A DNA stretch of 64,000 nucleotides, taken from positions 124,001 to 188,000 of the forward strand of contig PHBU01000009.1 of assembly GCA_002840685.1 (NCBI GenBank), in the 5' to 3' direction. The position numbers and the translations under genes are program-made. The notes under the pieces were generated by a model. The model did not search any database, was not told the DNA's origin, and saw nothing but the letters and a program-made list of their open reading frames with translations. The DNA is from Chloroflexi bacterium HGW-Chloroflexi-6 (GTDB lineage Bacteria > Chloroflexota > Anaerolineae > Anaerolineales > Villigracilaceae). Shown here one piece after another: positions 1 through 9,275 of this stretch. Within the stretch, counting starts at the first letter, position 1; each line of letters opens with the position of its first letter.

Positions 1-1604
1 GTATGGGTGCTTATGCTCCCGCCCCAATCTTTACCTCGGATTTGCTGGCGGAAACCCTGGAAAATATCCTGAAACCGGCAGTGAACGGTTTGTGGCTGGA
101 AGGTACTCCGTTTGTCGGTGTGCTTTACGCCGGGCTGATGCTTACCCCGGACGGCGTCCGGGTGGTGGAGTTCAACTGTCGCTTTGGTGACCCCGAGTCG
201 CAGGTTGTTCTTCCGCTGCTCGAAACGGATCTGGTTGAGATAGCGGATGCCTGTGTGAGTGGCAACCTGGCAGATACCGAAATCCGTTGGAAGACGGGTG
301 CAGCCGTTTGTGTGGTGCTGGCCTCGAAAGGGTATCCGGGCAAGGTTGAGAGCGGGCAGTTGGCCACTATTGGCGGGCTACCGGAGAATTCCATCTGTTT
401 CCATGCCGGGACGAAGGTCAACGCTGATGGATTACTGGCAACTTCGGGGGGGCGTGTGTTCGGCGCCACGGCCTGGGCGCAGGATTTGCCAGCCGCGGCA
501 AAATCCGCTTATGGCGCGGTAGATAAGATCTATTTTGATGGCATGCAGTACAGGAAAGATATCGCTTCACGCGCTTTGAAGCCCACAACTGTCTCGGCTT
601 ATGCCGCATCAGGCGTTTCGATCGACGCTGGTAATCGCACGGTTGAGCTCATGAAAGATGCTGTCAAAGCTACTTACACCCCGGCAGTTTTGGCAGGGAT
701 CGGCTCTTTTGGTGGCTTGTATGACGCTTCTGTTTTGAAAGCAATGGACAACCCGGTGCTGGTCGCATCAACGGATGGCGTCGGGACCAAGGTTAAGCTG
801 GCTGCGTCTGCGGGGCGTTATCGTAGTATTGGGCATGATATCGTCAACCACTGCATTGATGATATTCTCGTTCAGGGTGCGCGCCCGCTCTTTTTCATGG
901 ACTATTTTGCCACATCCAAACTTAACCCTGAGCAGACCGCAGAAGTTGTGACCGGCATTGCCGAAGCCTGTAAAGAATCGGGGATGGCCTTGCTGGGCGG
1001 CGAAACGGCTGAAATGCCGGGTGTTTACGCTCCCGGCGAATTTGATGTGGCCGGGACGATCATCGGCGTGCTGGAGCGTGAGCGAATCCTGCCGCGCACA
1101 TCCGAACTCAAGGCCGGGGATGTGCTGATCGGCCTGCGCTCCAGTGGCCCGCACACCAACGGATTTTCGCTGATCCGCAAGGTATTTGCCGATACCCCGC
1201 TCGATACCGTTTTTCCCGAGCTGGGTTGCTCTCTGGCCGATGCCTTGCTCGCCCCTCACCGTTCTTATTTTAATATCTTGTATTCCGTGCTCGGCAATCC
1301 GCATGTCAAAGCCCTTGCCCACCTGACTGGCGGCGGATTTATCGAAAATATCCCCCGTATTCTGCCCGCCGAGCTGGATGCTGTCATCCGCCTTGGCTCC
1401 TGGCCTGTGCCTGCGCTTTGGAAGTTAACCCAGCAAAAAGGCAATATCGCTGCCGATGAAATGTACCGTGTTTTTAATATGGGCATCGGCATGGTTGTTA
1501 TTGTGGCTGAAGAATCTGTGGCGGAGATCCAAAAACTGATCCCGGAAGAAACCTTTGTCATCGGCGAACTGGCTGCGGGCAGCCACAAAACCCGTCTGAT
1601 CTGA
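1..1604 (+). CDS. purD/purM: Bifunctional GAR synthetase / AIR synthetase (PurD-PurM fusion), 5' truncated
   Basis: The open frame enters from the left window edge, so the start is not visible. The first ~190 visible residues are the C-terminal part of phosphoribosylamine-glycine ligase (ATP-grasp core EFNCRFGDPESQ, then the usual PurD C-terminal domain). From about residue 205 the chain continues without a stop into AIR synthetase: STDGVGTK, DDILVQGA, LLGGETAEMPG, RSSGPHTNG and LTGGGFIENIP are all present, and the protein ends at the normal PurM end. It would carry out steps 2 and 5 of de novo purine synthesis in the cytoplasm. The same domain pair is fused in yeast Ade5,7. The AICAR transformylase gene follows 84 bases downstream, then purN, so this is a purine operon. 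The activity calls are firm; only the missing N-terminus is unknown. Confidence 0.95.
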   Translation, partial: MGAYAPAPIFTSDLLAETLENILKPAVNGLWLEGTPFVGVLYAGLMLTPDGVRVVEFNCRFGDPESQVVLPLLETDLVEIADACVSGNLADTEIRWKTGAAVCVVLASKGYPGKVESGQLATIGGLPENSICFHAGTKVNADGLLATSGGRVFGATAWAQDLPAAAKSAYGAVDKIYFDGMQYRKDIASRALKPTTVSAYAASGVSIDAGNRTVELMKDAVKATYTPAVLAGIGSFGGLYDASVLKAMDNPVLVASTDGVGTKVKLAASAGRYRSIGHDIVNHCIDDILVQGARPLFFMDYFATSKLNPEQTAEVVTGIAEACKESGMALLGGETAEMPGVYAPGEFDVAGTIIGVLERERILPRTSELKAGDVLIGLRSSGPHTNGFSLIRKVFADTPLDTVFPELGCSLADALLAPHRSYFNILYSVLGNPHVKALAHLTGGGFIENIPRILPAELDAVIRLGSWPVPALWKLTQQKGNIAADEMYRVFNMGIGMVVIVAEESVAEIQKLIPEETFVIGELAAGSHKTRLI

Positions 1605-1688
1605 AATCCGGTTCTTTTCCGTTCATTCGTTATTCTGTTTCAAAATCCGTTCGCGCATCCGTTTGAGCTCACTGAAAGGAATCATCTT

Positions 1689-2864
1689 ATGCCCTCCTCT
1701 CTCTCCCTCCGTTATGGGATCAATCCCCAGCAAACCCCTGCTCGCGTTTTCATGCGTGACGGCTCCAACCTGCCTATTACCGTTCTGGGGGGCTCGCCCG
1801 GTTATATCAACCTGCTTGACGGGATGAATGCTTGGCTGCTCGTTCATGAACTGCGTCAGGCTACCAACCTGCCTGCCGCGGCATCCTTCAAGCATGTCAG
1901 CCCGGCCGGAGCCGCTGTTGCCGCTCCGCTCGATGAAACCCTGCGCAAGATCTACTTTGTGGATGATCTTGAACTCAGCCCCTTGGCCACGGCCTACGCC
2001 CGCGCTCGCGGATCGGACCGCCTGTGCTCTTTTGGTGACTTTATTGCCCTGTCTGACGTTGTCGATGAACCCACTGCCCGCATCATCGCCCGTGAAGTCT
2101 CGGACGGTATTATTGCCCCCGGCTACGAACCGGCCGCCCTCGAAATTCTAAAAGCCAAGAAGGCCGGTAAATATGCGGTTGTCAAGATCGACCCGGCTTA
2201 CGAACCCGCCCAGACCGAAACCCGCGATGTGGCCGGCGTGACCTTCGAGCAGCGCCGCCACGATCGGCAGGTGATGCCGGGTGATTTTACCAATCTGGTT
2301 ACCAAAAGCCGCGTCCTGCCCGCCGTCGCTTTCCGCGACTTGATGGTGGCCTGGATCACGCTCAAATACACCCAGTCCAACTCGGTTTGCTTCGTCAAGG
2401 ACGGCCAGGCGATTGGCGTTGGCGCCGGCCAGCAGTCGCGTGTGCACTGTGTCCGCCTGGCAGGCCAAAAGGCGGACCTCTGGTACCTGCGCCAGCACCC
2501 AACCGTGCTCAATCTGCCTTTTAAACCTGGCACCAAGCGCCCGGAGCGCGATAACGCCATCGATCAGTTCCTGCGCGACGATGTCACCCCCCAGGAAAAA
2601 GCATCCTGGTCTGAGATCTTCATCGATCTGCCGCGCCAGCTCAGTCAAGAGGAAAAACGGGCCTGGCTCGACGGGATGACCGGCGTCAGCCTCGGCTCAG
2701 ACGCCTTCTTCCCCTTCTCTGACAGCATTCACCGGGCTGCTGCCAGCGGTGTCAAATATATTTTTGAACCGGGCGGATCGACCCGTGACGCCGAAGTGAT
2801 CGCCGCAGCCGACGATTACGGCATGACCATGGCTTTTACCGGCGTGCGGTTGTTCCATCATTAA
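1689..2864 (+). CDS. purH: Free-standing AICAR formyltransferase (short PurH without IMP cyclohydrolase domain)
   Basis: The 391-residue protein starts RYGINPQQ and carries SFKHVSPAG and KYTQSNSVC, hallmarks of the AICAR transformylase half of PurH, and ends in the FEPGGSTRD / MTMAFTGVRLFHH region typical of the family. Bifunctional PurH is about 510-530 residues with an N-terminal IMP cyclohydrolase domain; that domain is absent here, matching the known short AICAR transformylase family. It would formylate AICAR to FAICAR with 10-formyl-THF. Ring closure to IMP must then come from a separate enzyme not in this window. The ATG at 1689 follows AAAGGAA with good spacing. It lies between the purD-purM fusion and purN in one orientation. 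Confidence 0.93.
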   Translation: MPSSLSLRYGINPQQTPARVFMRDGSNLPITVLGGSPGYINLLDGMNAWLLVHELRQATNLPAAASFKHVSPAGAAVAAPLDETLRKIYFVDDLELSPLATAYARARGSDRLCSFGDFIALSDVVDEPTARIIAREVSDGIIAPGYEPAALEILKAKKAGKYAVVKIDPAYEPAQTETRDVAGVTFEQRRHDRQVMPGDFTNLVTKSRVLPAVAFRDLMVAWITLKYTQSNSVCFVKDGQAIGVGAGQQSRVHCVRLAGQKADLWYLRQHPTVLNLPFKPGTKRPERDNAIDQFLRDDVTPQEKASWSEIFIDLPRQLSQEEKRAWLDGMTGVSLGSDAFFPFSDSIHRAAASGVKYIFEPGGSTRDAEVIAAADDYGMTMAFTGVRLFHH

Positions 2865-2867
2865 TTT

Positions 2868-2897
2868 GTAGAGGCGCAGCATTGTTGTGCTCCTACC
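2868..2897. repeat. Imperfect GTAG...CTAC hairpin between purine genes
   Basis: The two arms begin GTAG and end CTAC, with GGCGC facing GTGCT, forming an imperfect stem in the 45-base gap before purN. It resembles the small intergenic palindromes of the GTAGGGGCGC type scattered in many Chloroflexota genomes. No T-run follows, so it is not a clear terminator. Confidence 0.4.
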
Positions 2898-2909
2898 AGG
2901 ATTCTGAAA

Positions 2910-3491
2910 ATGTCCGCCAAACTGGTTGTACTCATCTCTGGCAACGGCTCCAATTTACAGGCTGTTCTCGACGCCTGTGCCGGGAGCGTGCTACCCGCCT
3001 CCGTGGTTGCCGTACTCTCGAACAAATCCGACGCTTATGGTCTCATCCGCGCCCAAAACGCGGATGCGCCTGCGATTGCCTTGCCCCTGGCAGATGGCGA
3101 ATCCCGGCGCGATTACGATACCCGGTTGGCCGCCCTGGTTGCCAGCTATGAACCGGATTATGTAATCCTGGCTGGCTGGATGCGCCTGTTGACTTCGAAT
3201 TTCCTGTCCGTTTTCCAAAACCGCGTCATCAATCTGCATCCCGCCCTGCCGGGGACTTTCCCTGGTACTCATGCCATTGAACGCGCCTACGAAGCTTTCC
3301 AGCGCGCTGAGATCGATCATACCGGCATCATGGTCCACCTCGTCCCCGACGAAGGCGTGGATAATGGCCCGGTTTTGGCTACTGAAATCGTCCCGATTTT
3401 GCCGGATGATACGCTCGAAAGCCTCGAAACCCGTATTCACCAGACAGAGCATCGTTTGTTGGTGGAAACGTTGAAACAGGTAATAGGGTAG
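2910..3491 (+). CDS. purN: Phosphoribosylglycinamide formyltransferase
   Basis: A 193-residue protein of normal PurN length. The N-terminal VLISGNGSNLQA loop binds the phosphoribosyl group. INLHPALPGTFPGTHA contains the conserved catalytic Asn-Leu-His, and VHLVPDEGVDNGPV contains the catalytic Asp. It transfers a formyl group from 10-formyl-THF to GAR, the third step of purine synthesis. It is the last gene of the plus-strand purine cluster and ends 20 bases from a convergent transporter gene. Confidence 0.96.
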   Translation: MSAKLVVLISGNGSNLQAVLDACAGSVLPASVVAVLSNKSDAYGLIRAQNADAPAIALPLADGESRRDYDTRLAALVASYEPDYVILAGWMRLLTSNFLSVFQNRVINLHPALPGTFPGTHAIERAYEAFQRAEIDHTGIMVHLVPDEGVDNGPVLATEIVPILPDDTLESLETRIHQTEHRLLVETLKQVIG

Positions 3492-3510
3492 GGAGAGATA
3501 ATCTCTTGCC

Positions 3511-4440
3511 TTAAGAAGTTTCCACCCGGCTTGCTACATAAATCCCTGCCAAAATCAACAGCCCTCCGCCGATTTCCAGCGCGGAGGGGCTTTCTTTTAA
3601 GATCAGCAAGGCCAGGATGGTCGAGCCGATCGGTTCACCCAGCAGCGTCACAGAGACAAACGAAGCAGGCAGGTAGCGCAAGGCCCAGTTGAAGGTCGAA
3701 TGGCCGAGCAATTGCGGGATCAGCGCCAGCATGAGCATGTACAGGTAAGTGAGCGGTTGGTAGCCGAACGGCGATTGACCAAACCCAAGCATGATAATGA
3801 TCAGGACGATGGCCGCCATGCCATAAACCACAAAAATATAGGGAATCAGTGACATCTTTTCGCGCAAGCGGCGTCCGATCAGCAGGTATCCGGCTGCCAT
3901 CCAGGCCCCGCACAGGGACAGGAAATTCCCCAAAAAGGCCTGGCCCTGAGTGAATTCTGCCAGCGTTGGGCAGACCAGGCCATTGTCCCAGCGGCAGGCT
4001 TCGCTCAAGCCGACAACTGTCCCGCCGAGCAGCGCCAGGGCCAGGCCGATCAACGTGGCTTTGGATGGCGACTCTTTCAAAACCAGCGGCGAAAGGATTG
4101 CCACCCAGAGTGGCGTGGTGCTGACCAGCACCACTGAGCTGGCAACCGAAGTAAATTCAAGGGAAGAGATCCAGGTGGCGAAGTGCAAAGCCAGGAAAAA
4201 GCCGGAGAGCAGCCCCAGTCCCAGGGTCTGCAGCGTCAGCGCGCGTAACTCTTCGCGATGCCGGAACCAGGCGATCGGGGCGAGGACTGCGCTCGCCAGG
4301 CTCAAGCGCATCGCGGCGATCACCAGCGACGGGGCATCCTGTTGGGCATAACGGATAAAAATCGCAGCGGTGGAGACGGCCAAAATCCCGCCTGCGATGG
4401 CGATGTACAGAAAAGCCGGGCTGGGGCGTGAATGTTGCAA
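3511..4440 (-). CDS. DMT-superfamily (EamA) permease
   Basis: A 309-residue protein with about ten hydrophobic helices in two similar halves, the layout of EamA/DMT exporters. Features seen include an N-terminal AGGILAVSTAAIFIRYA helix, the AMRLSLAS segment with its conserved Arg, and a second half with LGHSTFNWALRYLPAS and LLGEPIGSTILALLILKE, the usual end of the second EamA repeat. Such proteins export metabolites or amino acids; the substrate cannot be read from sequence. It is a single gene, convergent with purN and divergent from the superoxide dismutase gene. Confidence 0.9.
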   Translation of the reverse strand: MQHSRPSPAFLYIAIAGGILAVSTAAIFIRYAQQDAPSLVIAAMRLSLASAVLAPIAWFRHREELRALTLQTLGLGLLSGFFLALHFATWISSLEFTSVASSVVLVSTTPLWVAILSPLVLKESPSKATLIGLALALLGGTVVGLSEACRWDNGLVCPTLAEFTQGQAFLGNFLSLCGAWMAAGYLLIGRRLREKMSLIPYIFVVYGMAAIVLIIIMLGFGQSPFGYQPLTYLYMLMLALIPQLLGHSTFNWALRYLPASFVSVTLLGEPIGSTILALLILKESPSALEIGGGLLILAGIYVASRVETS

Positions 4441-4503
4441 GGTTGCCTCCTGTGGTGATTGGCTATCACCCTTTTAGATGACCAAAATCGTCCGATTTGT
4501 CAA

Positions 4504-4532
4504 TTGACCGGGGCTTTGGCCGAGGCTAGAAT
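4504..4532 (+). promoter_or_regulatory. Sigma-70-type promoter for superoxide dismutase
   Basis: TTGACC at 4504-4509 and TAGAAT at 4527-4532 are separated by 17 bases, near-consensus -35 and -10 boxes placed about 60 bases upstream of the sod start codon. Confidence 0.7.
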
Positions 4533-4596
4533 GACAGAGTAACATATTAAATCACCCCTAACTAATCGTCAACCCTGACTAACAAGGAGTATCACA

Positions 4597-5196
4597 ATGG
4601 CTTTTGAATTACCCAAATTACCGTATGCTTATGAGGCGCTTGAGCCTTTCATCGACGCCCAGACCATGACCATTCATCACACCAAGCATCACCAGGCTTA
4701 TATCACCAACCTGAACGGTGCTTTGGAGAAAGCCCCCGAGTTGGGCTCCTGGTCGCTGGATGATCTGGTTGCCCGCCTGAGTGAAGTTCCTGAAAGCGTG
4801 CGCGGCGTCGTGCGCAATCATGGCGGCGGCACCCTGAATCACAACATTTTCTGGGAAGTAATGGCCCCCAATGCTGGCGGCGAACCGACCGGCGCGTTGG
4901 CCAAGGCCATCGATGCCGATTTTGGCGGTTTTGCCAACTTTAAAGCTGAATTTGAAAAGGCTGCTGTTGGACGCTTTGGTTCTGGCTGGGCCTGGCTTGC
5001 CAAGCAGGGCAGCAAGCTGGTGGTGGTTTCGACTGCTAACCAGGATAATCCCCTGACCGATGGACTCAAGCCACTCCTGGGCATCGATGTTTGGGAGCAC
5101 GCTTACTACCTGAAATACCAGAATCGTCGTCCCGAGTACGTTACCAACTGGTGGAGCGTTGTCAACTGGGATGAAGTTGCCCATCGTCTGGGTTAA
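4597..5196 (+). CDS. sodA: Fe/Mn superoxide dismutase (Mn-like)
   Basis: The 199-residue protein has all four metal ligands of the family: His27 in [11 protein letters not shown], the His of LNHNIFW, and the Asp and His of [16 protein letters not shown] places a Gln where Mn enzymes have it, favouring Mn or cambialistic use over Fe. The usual GGHxNH motif reads GGGTLNH, so the first His of that motif is Thr; it is not a ligand, and activity should remain. It converts superoxide to peroxide and oxygen. A strong AAGGAG ribosome site lies 8 bases upstream, and the gene has its own promoter and terminator. It fits an oxygen-sensitive organism with hydrogenase and ferredoxin. Confidence 0.96.
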   Translation: MAFELPKLPYAYEALEPFIDAQTMTIHHTKHHQAYITNLNGALEKAPELGSWSLDDLVARLSEVPESVRGVVRNHGGGTLNHNIFWEVMAPNAGGEPTGALAKAIDADFGGFANFKAEFEKAAVGRFGSGWAWLAKQGSKLVVVSTANQDNPLTDGLKPLLGIDVWEHAYYLKYQNRRPEYVTNWWSVVNWDEVAHRLG

Positions 5197-5211
5197 TTTT
5201 TTGATCATCAA

Positions 5212-5247
5212 CAGCCGCGCTCATCATATGGCGCGGCTGTTTGTTTG
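5212..5247 (+). terminator. Rho-independent terminator of sod
   Basis: A perfect 9-bp stem (CAGCCGCGC with GCGCGGCTG, 10-base loop) followed by TTTGTTTG begins 15 bases after the sod stop codon. Confidence 0.8.
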
Positions 5248-5269
5248 TGAAAAATCACCTGTACATCCA

Positions 5270-5298
5270 TTGCATCCCCTTCCTGGCGTGGATATAAT
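5270..5298 (+). promoter_or_regulatory. Sigma-70-type promoter for ferredoxin
   Basis: TTGCAT at 5270-5275, a 17-base spacer and a consensus TATAAT at 5293-5298 lie about 45 bases upstream of the ferredoxin start. Confidence 0.75.
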
Positions 5299-5341
5299 GA
5301 ATTTACAAGATTTCGCCAAAAACAAATAAGGAGAAAACGCT

Positions 5342-5740
5342 ATGACCCATATCATCACCAGTCTTTGCCTGCGCGATAGCGGTTGTGTGGAAGTTTGTCC
5401 GGTGGAGTGCATCATGCCTGGCAAGCCCGTCGAAGAGTGGCCCATGTTCTACATCGACCCGGATACCTGCATTGACTGCGGCGCTTGTGTGCCTGAATGT
5501 CCGTATGCGGCCATCTTCCCTGAAGATGAAGTACCTGCGGCCTACACGGCCAAGGGCGGTGAATTCATCAACCGTATTGGCCTGGTGGGCGATTACGATG
5601 GCACCGATCATCATGGCAAAAAAGTTGTCTTGAACACCGTCAAGAAACTGGCTGCGGGCGAGGTTGTTGATTTGACCAAGGATATACCGGCCAATTACGA
5701 TTACTTCTCCAAAGGCGCCGGCTACGACGCCAAGGACTGA
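5342..5740 (+). CDS. Two-cluster ferredoxin
   Basis: A 132-residue protein. An N-terminal CLRDSGCVEVCPVEC set is followed by CIDCGACVPECP, the cysteine pattern of a dicluster (7Fe or 8Fe) ferredoxin. The acidic C-terminal extension of about 60 residues lacks cysteines and has no motif I recognise. It is a soluble electron carrier, perhaps serving the hydrogenase or oxidoreductases elsewhere, but there is no operon partner here. The start is set by AAGGAG 9 bases upstream. It has its own promoter and a strong terminator, so it is monocistronic. Confidence 0.92.
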   Translation: MTHIITSLCLRDSGCVEVCPVECIMPGKPVEEWPMFYIDPDTCIDCGACVPECPYAAIFPEDEVPAAYTAKGGEFINRIGLVGDYDGTDHHGKKVVLNTVKKLAAGEVVDLTKDIPANYDYFSKGAGYDAKD

Positions 5741-5758
5741 TTTCCGTATTCGAAAGCG

Positions 5759-5786
5759 AAAACCCGCCAGCCCTGGCGGGTTTTTT
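5759..5786. terminator. Bidirectional terminator between ferredoxin and kinase genes
   Basis: AAAACCCGCCAG and CTGGCGGGTTTTTT form a perfect stem with a 2-base loop. It has A and T runs on both sides, so it can stop the ferredoxin transcript and the convergent minus-strand kinase transcript. Confidence 0.9.
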
Positions 5787-5788
5787 AT

Positions 5789-6382
5789 TTAAAGCGCATT
5801 GATGATCGGAAGAATAAGCTGCAGGATTTCGCGATAATCAGGATCTGCGCCAGATGTATCGATGGATAGCATTTTTGCAACCCCTATGTCGTGTAGCCAA
5901 TCTGTCAAGTAAGTATCAATCAGCAGGATATCGTCGGCAGTGGCGATGTTGACGCGCTCGCGCCGGGACAACCTGTCCCGTATGACGGCGGCGGGGGCTT
6001 GCAGGGAGATGATCAGGTCGGGTAGCGGGAGTGTGGCGCGGATAAACGTATAAAAACGGCGACACAGGTCAAACTCCGCCGCGCTGAGATAGCCCCGGGT
6101 ATGGAAAAGGCGTGTAAATCCGTGAAAATCCTGGTCGAGGCCACCGTCCACCAATCCGATTCGTCCCGAAGTGCGCAGTTCGCGCTCTTGCTCGGCGCGC
6201 AGCAGCAGGTAGTCGATCTGGTTGGCAAGACCGTAGCGTTTATCAGCATTGAAAAGGGCCTGGAAAGGCCGATCCGTATGCTGTTCCAGACCGAGCTTGA
6301 GCCCGGCGGCCTGCGCCAGAGCATGCGCCAGGCTGGTCTTGCCAACCCCAGTGGTTCCGACGATTGCGATGAGCTTTGACAT
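5789..6382 (-). CDS. Deoxynucleoside kinase family protein
   Basis: A 197-residue protein with an N-terminal P-loop GTTGVGKTS (residues 8-16). An acidic DGGLDQD sits where deoxynucleoside kinases have their DRS-type substrate motif. RDRLSRRERVN matches the arginine-rich LID region. Length and motif order fit the deoxyadenosine/deoxyguanosine kinase family, which salvages deoxynucleosides by 5'-phosphorylation. The substrate is uncertain because the DRS motif is altered. It lies downstream of glnS on the same strand, with a strong palindromic hairpin between them. Confidence 0.75.
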   Translation of the reverse strand: MSKLIAIVGTTGVGKTSLAHALAQAAGLKLGLEQHTDRPFQALFNADKRYGLANQIDYLLLRAEQERELRTSGRIGLVDGGLDQDFHGFTRLFHTRGYLSAAEFDLCRRFYTFIRATLPLPDLIISLQAPAAVIRDRLSRRERVNIATADDILLIDTYLTDWLHDIGVAKMLSIDTSGADPDYREILQLILPIINAL

Positions 6383-6388
6383 CGGTAA

Positions 6389-6427
6389 AAAAGGTGACAG
6401 TCACTTCAAAAGTGACTGTCACCTTTT
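6389..6427. terminator. Perfect palindromic hairpin between glnS and the kinase
   Basis: AAAAGGTGACAGTCACTT and its exact inverse complement form an 18-bp stem around a 3-base loop, ending in T-runs on either strand. It begins 7 bases past the glnS stop, so it likely terminates glnS. The GGTGACAGTCAC core also looks like a dispersed REP-type element. Confidence 0.75.
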
Positions 6428-6433
6428 CATTCA

Positions 6434-8140
6434 TTATTTTCCCTGTATCTTTGTCCAGCTATCCTTCAAGGTCACCGTGCGGTTGAAAACCGGGTGGCCG
6501 GGTTTGCTGTCAGGATCGATACAGAAGTAGCCGGTGCGCTCGAACTGGATCTTATCGCCAGCTTTGGCTTCGCCCAGCGCCGGTTCGACGTAGCAGTTCT
6601 GCAACACTTCCAGCGATTTGGGGTTGAGAATGCTTTCGATATCCTCGCCGTCGTCCGGGCGTTCAACGCTGAACAACTGCTCGTACAGGCGCACTTCGGC
6701 GGGCAGGGCGTGCTGCGCCGAGACCCAGTGAATGGTCGATTTGACCTTGCGCCCATCGGGGGCGTCGCCGCCGCGCGTGGCCGGGTCGTAGGTGCAGTGG
6801 ACTTCGGTCACATTGCCGGCTTCATCCTTGACCACACTGACGCAGCGGATCAGGTAGGCATAGCGCAGGCGGATTTCATTGCCGGGGTACAAGCGAAAAT
6901 ATTTGGGCGGCGGGGTTTCGCGGAAGTCATCCTGCTCGATATAGAGCACCTTCGAAAACTGGACTTTGCGCACCCCGGCGGAGGCATCTTCGGGGTTGTT
7001 GACCGCTTCCATTTCCTCGCTTTGGCCTTCGGGGTAGTTGTCGATGATCAGTTTTAATGGATTCAAAACTGCCATGCGGCGCAGGGCGCGTTTGTTCAGG
7101 TCATCACGGATGACGGCTTCGAACTGGGCCATCTCGACCCAGCTATCGTTTTTGGTTTCGCCCAAGCCGGTGATGAAGTTGATGATGGCCTCGGGGGTCA
7201 CGCCGCGCCGCCGCATACCGCGCAGGGTGGTCAGGCGCGGGTCGTCCCAGCCGGTGACGGTGCCATTCTCAACCAGTTTGCGCAATTTGCGCTTGCTCAT
7301 CATGGCATAGGTCAGGTTCAGGCGCGAAAACTCGATCTGTCGGCTGGGGAAGGCCCCCAGTTTTTCGAGGAACCATTCGTAAAGCGGACGATGGATGATG
7401 TATTCGTTGGAACACAGCGAATGGGTAACACCTTCCATCGAGTCGTTCTGCCCGTGCGACCAGTCGTACATCGGGTAGATGTGCCATTTGTCGCCGGTGC
7501 GGTGGTGATGGGCGTTCATGATGCGGTACATGACCGGGTCGCGCAGCAGGGTGTTGGGGTGGCCCATGTCGATCTTGGCCCGCAGGACGCGGCTGCCTTC
7601 GGGAAATTCGCCGTTTTTCATCCGTTCCAGCAGGTCGAGATTTTCCTCCACCGGGCGGTTGCGCCAGGGCGAATCGACCCCGGGCTTGATCGCTGATTCT
7701 GAATCGCCCCACTTCGTTCCTTTGGGGAGCGTGCCGCGGCTGATGCTCATCTCTTCCTGGGTCTGGTCGTCCACATAGGCCAATCCCATTTTGATCAGGC
7801 GCACCGCCCAATCGTAGAGCAGGTCAAAATAATCGGAGGCAAAGGTCACCTTTGCCCACTTGATTCCCAGCCAGGTTGCGTCATCCTCGATGGCCTCCAC
7901 ATATTCGGTGCCTTCTTTGGACGGGTTGGTGTCATCGAAACGCAAGTACAACTCGCCGCCGAATTCCTTGGCGGTGAAATAGTCGATCAGGAAGGCCTTG
8001 ACATGCCCGATGTGCAGGTAGCCGTTCGGTTCGGGGGGCAGCCGGGTGCGGACGTAGTTGAAGCGGCCAGTTTTCAGGTCCTCTGCAACAGCCTCGCGAA
8101 TAAAGGTGGGAATGCGGCTGGTGGTTTCGTTGGTTTCCAT
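6434..8140 (-). CDS. glnS: Glutaminyl-tRNA synthetase
   Basis: A 568-residue class I synthetase. [16 protein letters not shown] contains the HIGH motif, [10 protein letters not shown] is the Glx-tRNA synthetase signature, and [11 protein letters not shown] is the KMSKS equivalent. The C-terminal half is the two-barrel anticodon-binding domain ([13 protein letters not shown]). It charges tRNA-Gln directly. GlnRS has a patchy bacterial distribution, so its presence suggests this organism need not use the GatCAB route for Gln. The frame is open further upstream, but the ATG at 8140 is chosen because AAAAGGAT lies just before it and the longer version adds an unconserved tail. Confidence 0.96.
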   Translation of the reverse strand: METNETTSRIPTFIREAVAEDLKTGRFNYVRTRLPPEPNGYLHIGHVKAFLIDYFTAKEFGGELYLRFDDTNPSKEGTEYVEAIEDDATWLGIKWAKVTFASDYFDLLYDWAVRLIKMGLAYVDDQTQEEMSISRGTLPKGTKWGDSESAIKPGVDSPWRNRPVEENLDLLERMKNGEFPEGSRVLRAKIDMGHPNTLLRDPVMYRIMNAHHHRTGDKWHIYPMYDWSHGQNDSMEGVTHSLCSNEYIIHRPLYEWFLEKLGAFPSRQIEFSRLNLTYAMMSKRKLRKLVENGTVTGWDDPRLTTLRGMRRRGVTPEAIINFITGLGETKNDSWVEMAQFEAVIRDDLNKRALRRMAVLNPLKLIIDNYPEGQSEEMEAVNNPEDASAGVRKVQFSKVLYIEQDDFRETPPPKYFRLYPGNEIRLRYAYLIRCVSVVKDEAGNVTEVHCTYDPATRGGDAPDGRKVKSTIHWVSAQHALPAEVRLYEQLFSVERPDDGEDIESILNPKSLEVLQNCYVEPALGEAKAGDKIQFERTGYFCIDPDSKPGHPVFNRTVTLKDSWTKIQGK

Positions 8141-8654
8141 CTGCTTATCCTTTTCGTTTCTATAATGCCCATGGTCAGAAATGCACAACATCCTGCTGCG
8201 CATATCATGCTGCGCATTGTGGCCGGGACGGGTATAATTTCAGAAAATTGCTTGCCTATTATACTCTCAGGAGTATATGACAGTTGTTTTAATTATTTTT
8301 CCCGAAGAATTGCGAAATCAAAAGTATTCTAATCCAAATTTATTATTTCTACCAATAGAGTAGCTGGAGTAGCTGGCAGCGGCCTGGAGCTTCTTAAAGT
8401 CATAAAGGTGAAAAGAAAAACCCTCCCAGTAAATTTGGAGGAACACCGCCGCCGCCGAATTAGAGCCGAGGAAAGTCAAACTGCAGTGTAACATAGCGTA
8501 GTTTGTTTTTTGATGCAGGCAGCTGTATCATCATTTTCAAACGATTGAAGATGTTCGGAAAAAGGGCGGAATACGCTATGACTTGTCAATCATTAATTAA
8601 TAGCAGATAACAATCATCTTGAGCGTTATCTGCTATTTAGAATCTTGGCTGTGT
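8141..8654. other. Gene-free stretch upstream of glnS
   Basis: About 510 bases without a convincing reading frame. It must hold the glnS promoter (a CATTAT-like box lies close to the start on the minus strand). At 8599-8637 it holds a long hairpin, listed separately. I see nothing else I can name. Confidence 0.5.
8599..8637. terminator. Hairpin downstream of the small hypothetical gene
   Basis: AATAGCAGATAAC pairs exactly with GTTATCTGCTATT across a 13-base loop. It begins 18 bases beyond the stop codon of the minus-strand gene at 8655-8984. The T-run is weak, so it may be a terminator or a messenger-stabilising hairpin. Confidence 0.5.
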
Positions 8655-8984
8655 TTATTGTTTGCTGAGACGACTCCATTCTTCTGTCGAGATGAGATAC
8701 AAGCTTCGTTCAGCCATCCAGGCGTGAACGATATTGTAAGCGAGCGTTTTGTTGGCTAAGATAACCGTCGTCAAGAATTGCAGGAGTGAACCTGCTTTAA
8801 CGGTTTGCAGTAAAGTGATGGCGCGCATTGGGAAACCAATCCGCGCTAAAAACCGGGCTGGCGCAGCGTTGTGGGCGAACGCAGCCACCATCGTTTCATC
8901 GACTCTTGCGAACCTGGCAAACTTAAGCTCAAAGAGCCGATTTTTGAGCAACGTTCGGGCAGCTGCAGAATTTTTTGTTGGCAT
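8655..8984 (-). CDS. Small hypothetical protein
   Basis: A 109-residue basic protein I do not recognise. The start at 8984 is fixed by an unusually good GGAAGGAGG site; the frame extends upstream but that part lacks a ribosome site. It is rich in Ala, Leu, Phe and Arg. The middle (RFLARIGFPMRAITLLQTVKAGSLLQFLTTVILANKT) is moderately hydrophobic, without a clean membrane helix or signal peptide. The gene is isolated, with non-coding DNA on both sides and a hairpin at its 3' side. Confidence 0.6.
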   Translation of the reverse strand: MPTKNSAAARTLLKNRLFELKFARFARVDETMVAAFAHNAAPARFLARIGFPMRAITLLQTVKAGSLLQFLTTVILANKTLAYNIVHAWMAERSLYLISTEEWSRLSKQ

Positions 8985-9275
8985 TTTGTGCCTCCTTCCA
9001 TGAACAAATGAGATGAAATTTGAAATCTTTCGTTGGCGATGCTGGCTTTCTGGTTGTCTCGTATTGGGGTTACTCATTTGTTGTTTGCTGAAAGGATTTG
9101 AATAACAAATCAAATTCAAATTCTTGCAAACATGGGTGTTGTCAGGCTTTTGGTTTGCCAAACAAGAAAAAGTTTGTTGTGAAAAAGTTTTTGCGCCAGC
9201 AAATAGTACATTTGTGGTGGGTGGAATGATTATGTTGTTTTTATTGGCGGCTCCTTTCAGGTGCTGGCCGGGAAA

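Noticed and set aside
8460..8490. GAGGAAAGTC resembling the conserved core of RNase P RNA
   Set aside because: The following bases do not match the RNase P core and the gap is too short and lacks the other conserved regions.
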